Shown one piece after another: positions 13,397 to 15,424 of a DNA stretch of 15,424 nt. Below the pieces are notes generated by a model. That model had not been told where the DNA came from, ran no database searches, and saw nothing but the letters and a program-made list of their open reading frames with translations. The stretch is from assembly GCA_035264365.1 (NCBI GenBank), contig DATFQI010000151.1, forward strand, positions 1 through 15,424. Direction: 5' to 3'. The position numbers and the translations under genes are program-made. The number at the start of each line of letters is the position of its first letter. Position 1 is the stretch's first letter. The stretch comes from DATFQI01 sp035264365. GTDB taxonomy: Bacteria; Actinomycetota; Thermoleophilia; Solirubrobacterales; Solirubrobacteraceae.

Positions 13397-13405
13397 GGGT
13401 ACCCT
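13397..13405 (+). promoter_or_regulatory. GGGTACCCT, candidate leaderless -10 of the 61-aa gene
   Basis: TACCCT matches TANNNT and ends 7 nt before the ATG at 13413. It begins one base after the acyltransferase stop. GGGGTACCCT is also partly palindromic. GCGGGG between box and ATG is too close to be a typical ribosome binding site. Confidence 0.42.
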
Positions 13406-13412
13406 GCGGGGC

Positions 13413-13598
13413 ATGGACCTCGAAGAGCGCACGCTGGAGGACACCCTCGAGCGCAGCTGCGCGGTCTGTGGCGCGCAGCTGACCACCCAGGAGATCCACG
13501 AGTCGCGCGAGAGCGGCGGGCCGTTCCTGTGCTCGGTGCACGCCGCCGAGGAGCTGCCGGCCGAGGAGGCCGGGCAGCTCGACGACGACGTGAGCTAG
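13413..13598 (+). CDS. 61-aa probable zinc-binding protein
   Basis: The small acidic protein begins MDLEERTLEDTLERS and carries CAVCG (Cys16, Cys19) and, about 20 residues later, FLCSVHAAEEL (Cys40, His43). The CxxC...CxxH spacing suggests one structural zinc site. It ends in an acidic tail, EEAGQLDDDVS. No specific family was recognised. The ATG at 13413 follows the acyltransferase stop by 17 nt with its own candidate promoter. The TAG stop directly abuts the transketolase stop on the other strand. High third-position GC and the ordered cysteines support a real gene. Confidence 0.75.
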   Translation: MDLEERTLEDTLERSCAVCGAQLTTQEIHESRESGGPFLCSVHAAEELPAEEAGQLDDDVS

Positions 13599-15424
13599 CT
13601 AGGCGCGGGCGCCGACGACCTGGCGCGCGGCGGCGGCGATCGCCTCCGCATCGATGCCCGCCGCGTGCAGCAGCTCCTCGGGGGAGCCGGACACCGGCAT
13701 CTCGCGGACGGCGAGCTTGACGACCTTGCCGCGGTCGTCCGCGTCGGCCAGCGCCTCGAGCACCGCGTCTCCGAGCCCGCCCTCGGGCCAATGGTCCTCG
13801 ACGGTGACCAGCGTGCCGCACTCTCGGGCGGCCGCGCGAACCGCCTCGGCGTCGATCGGCTTGATCGAGTAGCAGTCCAGCACGCGGGCCTTGATGCCCT
13901 CGCCCTCGAGCGTCTCCGCAGCCTTGACGGCCTCGTCGAGGGTGATGCCGCAGGCCATGATGGCGACGTCGTCGCCCTCGACCGCGACCCGGCTGCCGCC
14001 GATCCGGACATCCTCGTCGGCCGGCGTGCGCACCGGCGTCTTGCCGCGCAGGGTGCGCAGGAAGACGATGCCCTCGCGGTCGGCCATCTCGGCGATCAGC
14101 TTGCTCGCCTGGTTGGCGTCGGACGGGTGCAGGACGGTCGAGGAGTGGATCGCGCGGAACGACGCGATGTCCTCGAGCGCCATCTGCGACGGGCCGTCCT
14201 CGCCGATCGAGACGCCGGCGTGCGAGCCCGCGAGCTTGATGTCGGCGCGGCTGATGGCGGCCATGCGGATGAAGTCGTACGCGCGCGAGAAGAACGCCGA
14301 GAACGTCGAGGCGAACGGCTTCCAGCGCTTGCTGACCTGCATCCCGACCGCCGCGGCGAGCAGCTGCTGCTCCGCGATGAACATCTCGAAGTAGCGGTCC
14401 TCGTGGGCGTTGCGGAAGTCCTCGGAGTGCGTCGAGTTGGAGACCTCGCCGTCGAGCGCGACGACGGCGCCGTCGATGCTCCCGAGCGCCGTCAGCACCT
14501 CGCCGTAGGCCTTGCGCGTGGCGACCTTCTCGCCGAGCTCCCAGGTGGGCAGCTCGCCGGCCGCGGTCTCGAACGTGCCGGGCTCGCCGGCCTCGGGCTT
14601 GGCGACCTCGACGGTCAGGTCGCGGTAGCCGCCGAGCTCCTCGATCGCGGCGTCCGGGTCGTCGAGCGGCTTGCCGTGCTTGCCGGGCAGGTCCTCGACG
14701 GCCGCCACGCCCTTGCCCTTCATGGTGCGGGCGATGACCGCGGTCGGCTGGCCCTTGGTGGACTCGGCCTCGGCGTAGGCGGCCTCGATCTCGTCGACGT
14801 CGTGGCCGTCGATCTCGATCGCGTTCCAGCCGAACGCCTCGATGCGCTTCGCGTACCCGGCCAGGTCCCAGCCGAGCATCGTCTCGCGCGTCTGGCCGAG
14901 CCGGTTGACGTCGATGATCGCGACGATGTTGTCCAGTCCCTCCCAGCCGGCGTGCTGGAACGCCTCCCACATCGAGCCCTCGGCCATCTCGGAGTCGCCG
15001 CACAGGCACCAGACCCGGTAGGGCAGCTTGTCGAGGCTGCGCCCCGCCATCGCGATGCCGACGGAGATCGGCAGGCCCTGGCCCAGCGAGCCCGTCGCCA
15101 CGTCAGTCGGCGGGATCCGCGGGGTCGGGTGGCCCTCCAGCCGGGAGTTGAGCTTGCGGAAGGTGAGGAACTCCTCGTCGTCGATCGCGCCGGCCGCCTT
15201 GAGGATCGAGTAGTACAGCGGCGACGCGTGGCCCTTGGAGAAGACCAGGTGGTCGTTGGCCGGGTTCGCCGGGTCGGAGTAGTCCAGCCGCAGATGGCCG
15301 TCGAGCAGGACGGCCATCAGGTCGGCGGCCGACATCGACGAGGTCGGGTGCCCCGACCCCGCCGCCGCCGAGCAGCGGACGGAGTCGACGCGCAGCTGCT
15401 GGCCGAGCTCGCGGCGGAAATCGC
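13599..15424 (-). CDS. tkt: Transketolase, N-terminus beyond the window
   Basis: About 607 residues are present and the frame runs off the right edge. The first visible residues, ELGQQLRVDSVRCS then GSGHPTSSMSAADL, are a typical transketolase start region, so the ATG at 15335 is internal. The enzyme moves two-carbon units between sugar phosphates using thiamine diphosphate and metal (pentose phosphate pathway). Visible motifs: FSKGHASP, TGSLGQGLP, the cofactor motif GDSEMAEGSMWEA...DVNRLGQ, HGKPL, ATRKAYGEVL, IAEQ with the cofactor-activating Glu, and GVSIGEDGPSQMALED. The architecture and many blocks resemble the ~620-aa animal-type enzymes rather than the longer E. coli TktA type. The usual GDG of the cofactor motif is GDS here; the metal-binding Asp is kept. 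It is convergent with the 61-aa gene, with no gap. Confidence 0.96.
   Translation of the reverse strand, partial: DFRRELGQQLRVDSVRCSAAAGSGHPTSSMSAADLMAVLLDGHLRLDYSDPANPANDHLVFSKGHASPLYYSILKAAGAIDDEEFLTFRKLNSRLEGHPTPRIPPTDVATGSLGQGLPISVGIAMAGRSLDKLPYRVWCLCGDSEMAEGSMWEAFQHAGWEGLDNIVAIIDVNRLGQTRETMLGWDLAGYAKRIEAFGWNAIEIDGHDVDEIEAAYAEAESTKGQPTAVIARTMKGKGVAAVEDLPGKHGKPLDDPDAAIEELGGYRDLTVEVAKPEAGEPGTFETAAGELPTWELGEKVATRKAYGEVLTALGSIDGAVVALDGEVSNSTHSEDFRNAHEDRYFEMFIAEQQLLAAAVGMQVSKRWKPFASTFSAFFSRAYDFIRMAAISRADIKLAGSHAGVSIGEDGPSQMALEDIASFRAIHSSTVLHPSDANQASKLIAEMADREGIVFLRTLRGKTPVRTPADEDVRIGGSRVAVEGDDVAIMACGITLDEAVKAAETLEGEGIKARVLDCYSIKPIDAEAVRAAARECGTLVTVEDHWPEGGLGDAVLEALADADDRGKVVKLAVREMPVSGSPEELLHAAGIDAEAIAAAARQVVGARA

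Noticed and set aside
12310..15009. Long open frame on the minus strand (899 codons) across the acyltransferase and transketolase
   Set aside because: It is antisense or out of frame to well-identified genes, and its product is an Arg/Gly/Ala-rich string without domains, typical of shadows in high-GC DNA.
15333..15335. ATG as the transketolase start
   Set aside because: The in-frame upstream codons encode the conserved N-terminal region (LGQQLRVDSVRCS), so the start is beyond the window.

Overview
The window is very GC-rich, gene-dense actinobacterial DNA. The gene set suggests the Thermoleophilia/Solirubrobacterales side of the Actinomycetota: Ku with a stand-alone LigD-type polymerase, a poxvirus-like topoisomerase IB, a sigma-B/F/G-type sigma factor with RsbW-like kinases, and a PGPGW membrane protein. 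That placement is inference from gene content and composition. No rRNA, tRNA, CRISPR array, insertion sequence or prophage gene was seen. Both outermost genes run off the window.

Layout. 1-1402 (+): the 3' part of a collagen-like surface protein, then an unrecognised single-pass membrane protein. 1412-3004 (-): a choline-dehydrogenase-type GMC oxidoreductase, divergent from an aldo/keto reductase (3055-3927, +). 3939-4793 (+): Ku. 4802-5557 (-): a STAS-HATPase fusion, divergent from topoisomerase IB (5556-6614, +). 9934 down to 6818 (-): a probable stress operon in the order HATPase kinase, PGPGW membrane protein, sigma-B/F/G-type sigma factor, proline-rich 67-aa ORF, CPA1-type cation/proton antiporter. 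10026-10940 (+): a LigD-type primase-polymerase. 11167-11466 (+): a small two-helix membrane protein followed by a strong double hairpin. 11561-13395 (+): a patatin-like phospholipase overlapping a PlsC-like acyltransferase. 13413-13598 (+): a 61-aa probable zinc-binding protein. 13599-15424 (-): most of a transketolase.

How the genes fit together. Ku, topoisomerase IB and the LigD polymerase all lie on the + strand and bracket minus-strand genes for general-stress sigma-factor control (partner switching) and ion homeostasis. This looks like a stress and DNA-repair neighbourhood. The patatin/acyltransferase pair suggests a phospholipid deacylation-reacylation module.

The most unusual signals are four. 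First, a GGGTAC box lies 13-14 nt (counted from its T) upstream of four start codons, and a TAGAAT box lies at the same place before ku, suggesting leaderless promoters. Second, a single in-frame TAG separates the proline-rich ORF from the antiporter, whose first helix lies immediately after the stop and before any ordinary start codon. Third, the partner-switch substrate and kinase domains are fused in one protein. Fourth, the start codons of topoisomerase IB and the fusion gene may overlap inside one CATG.
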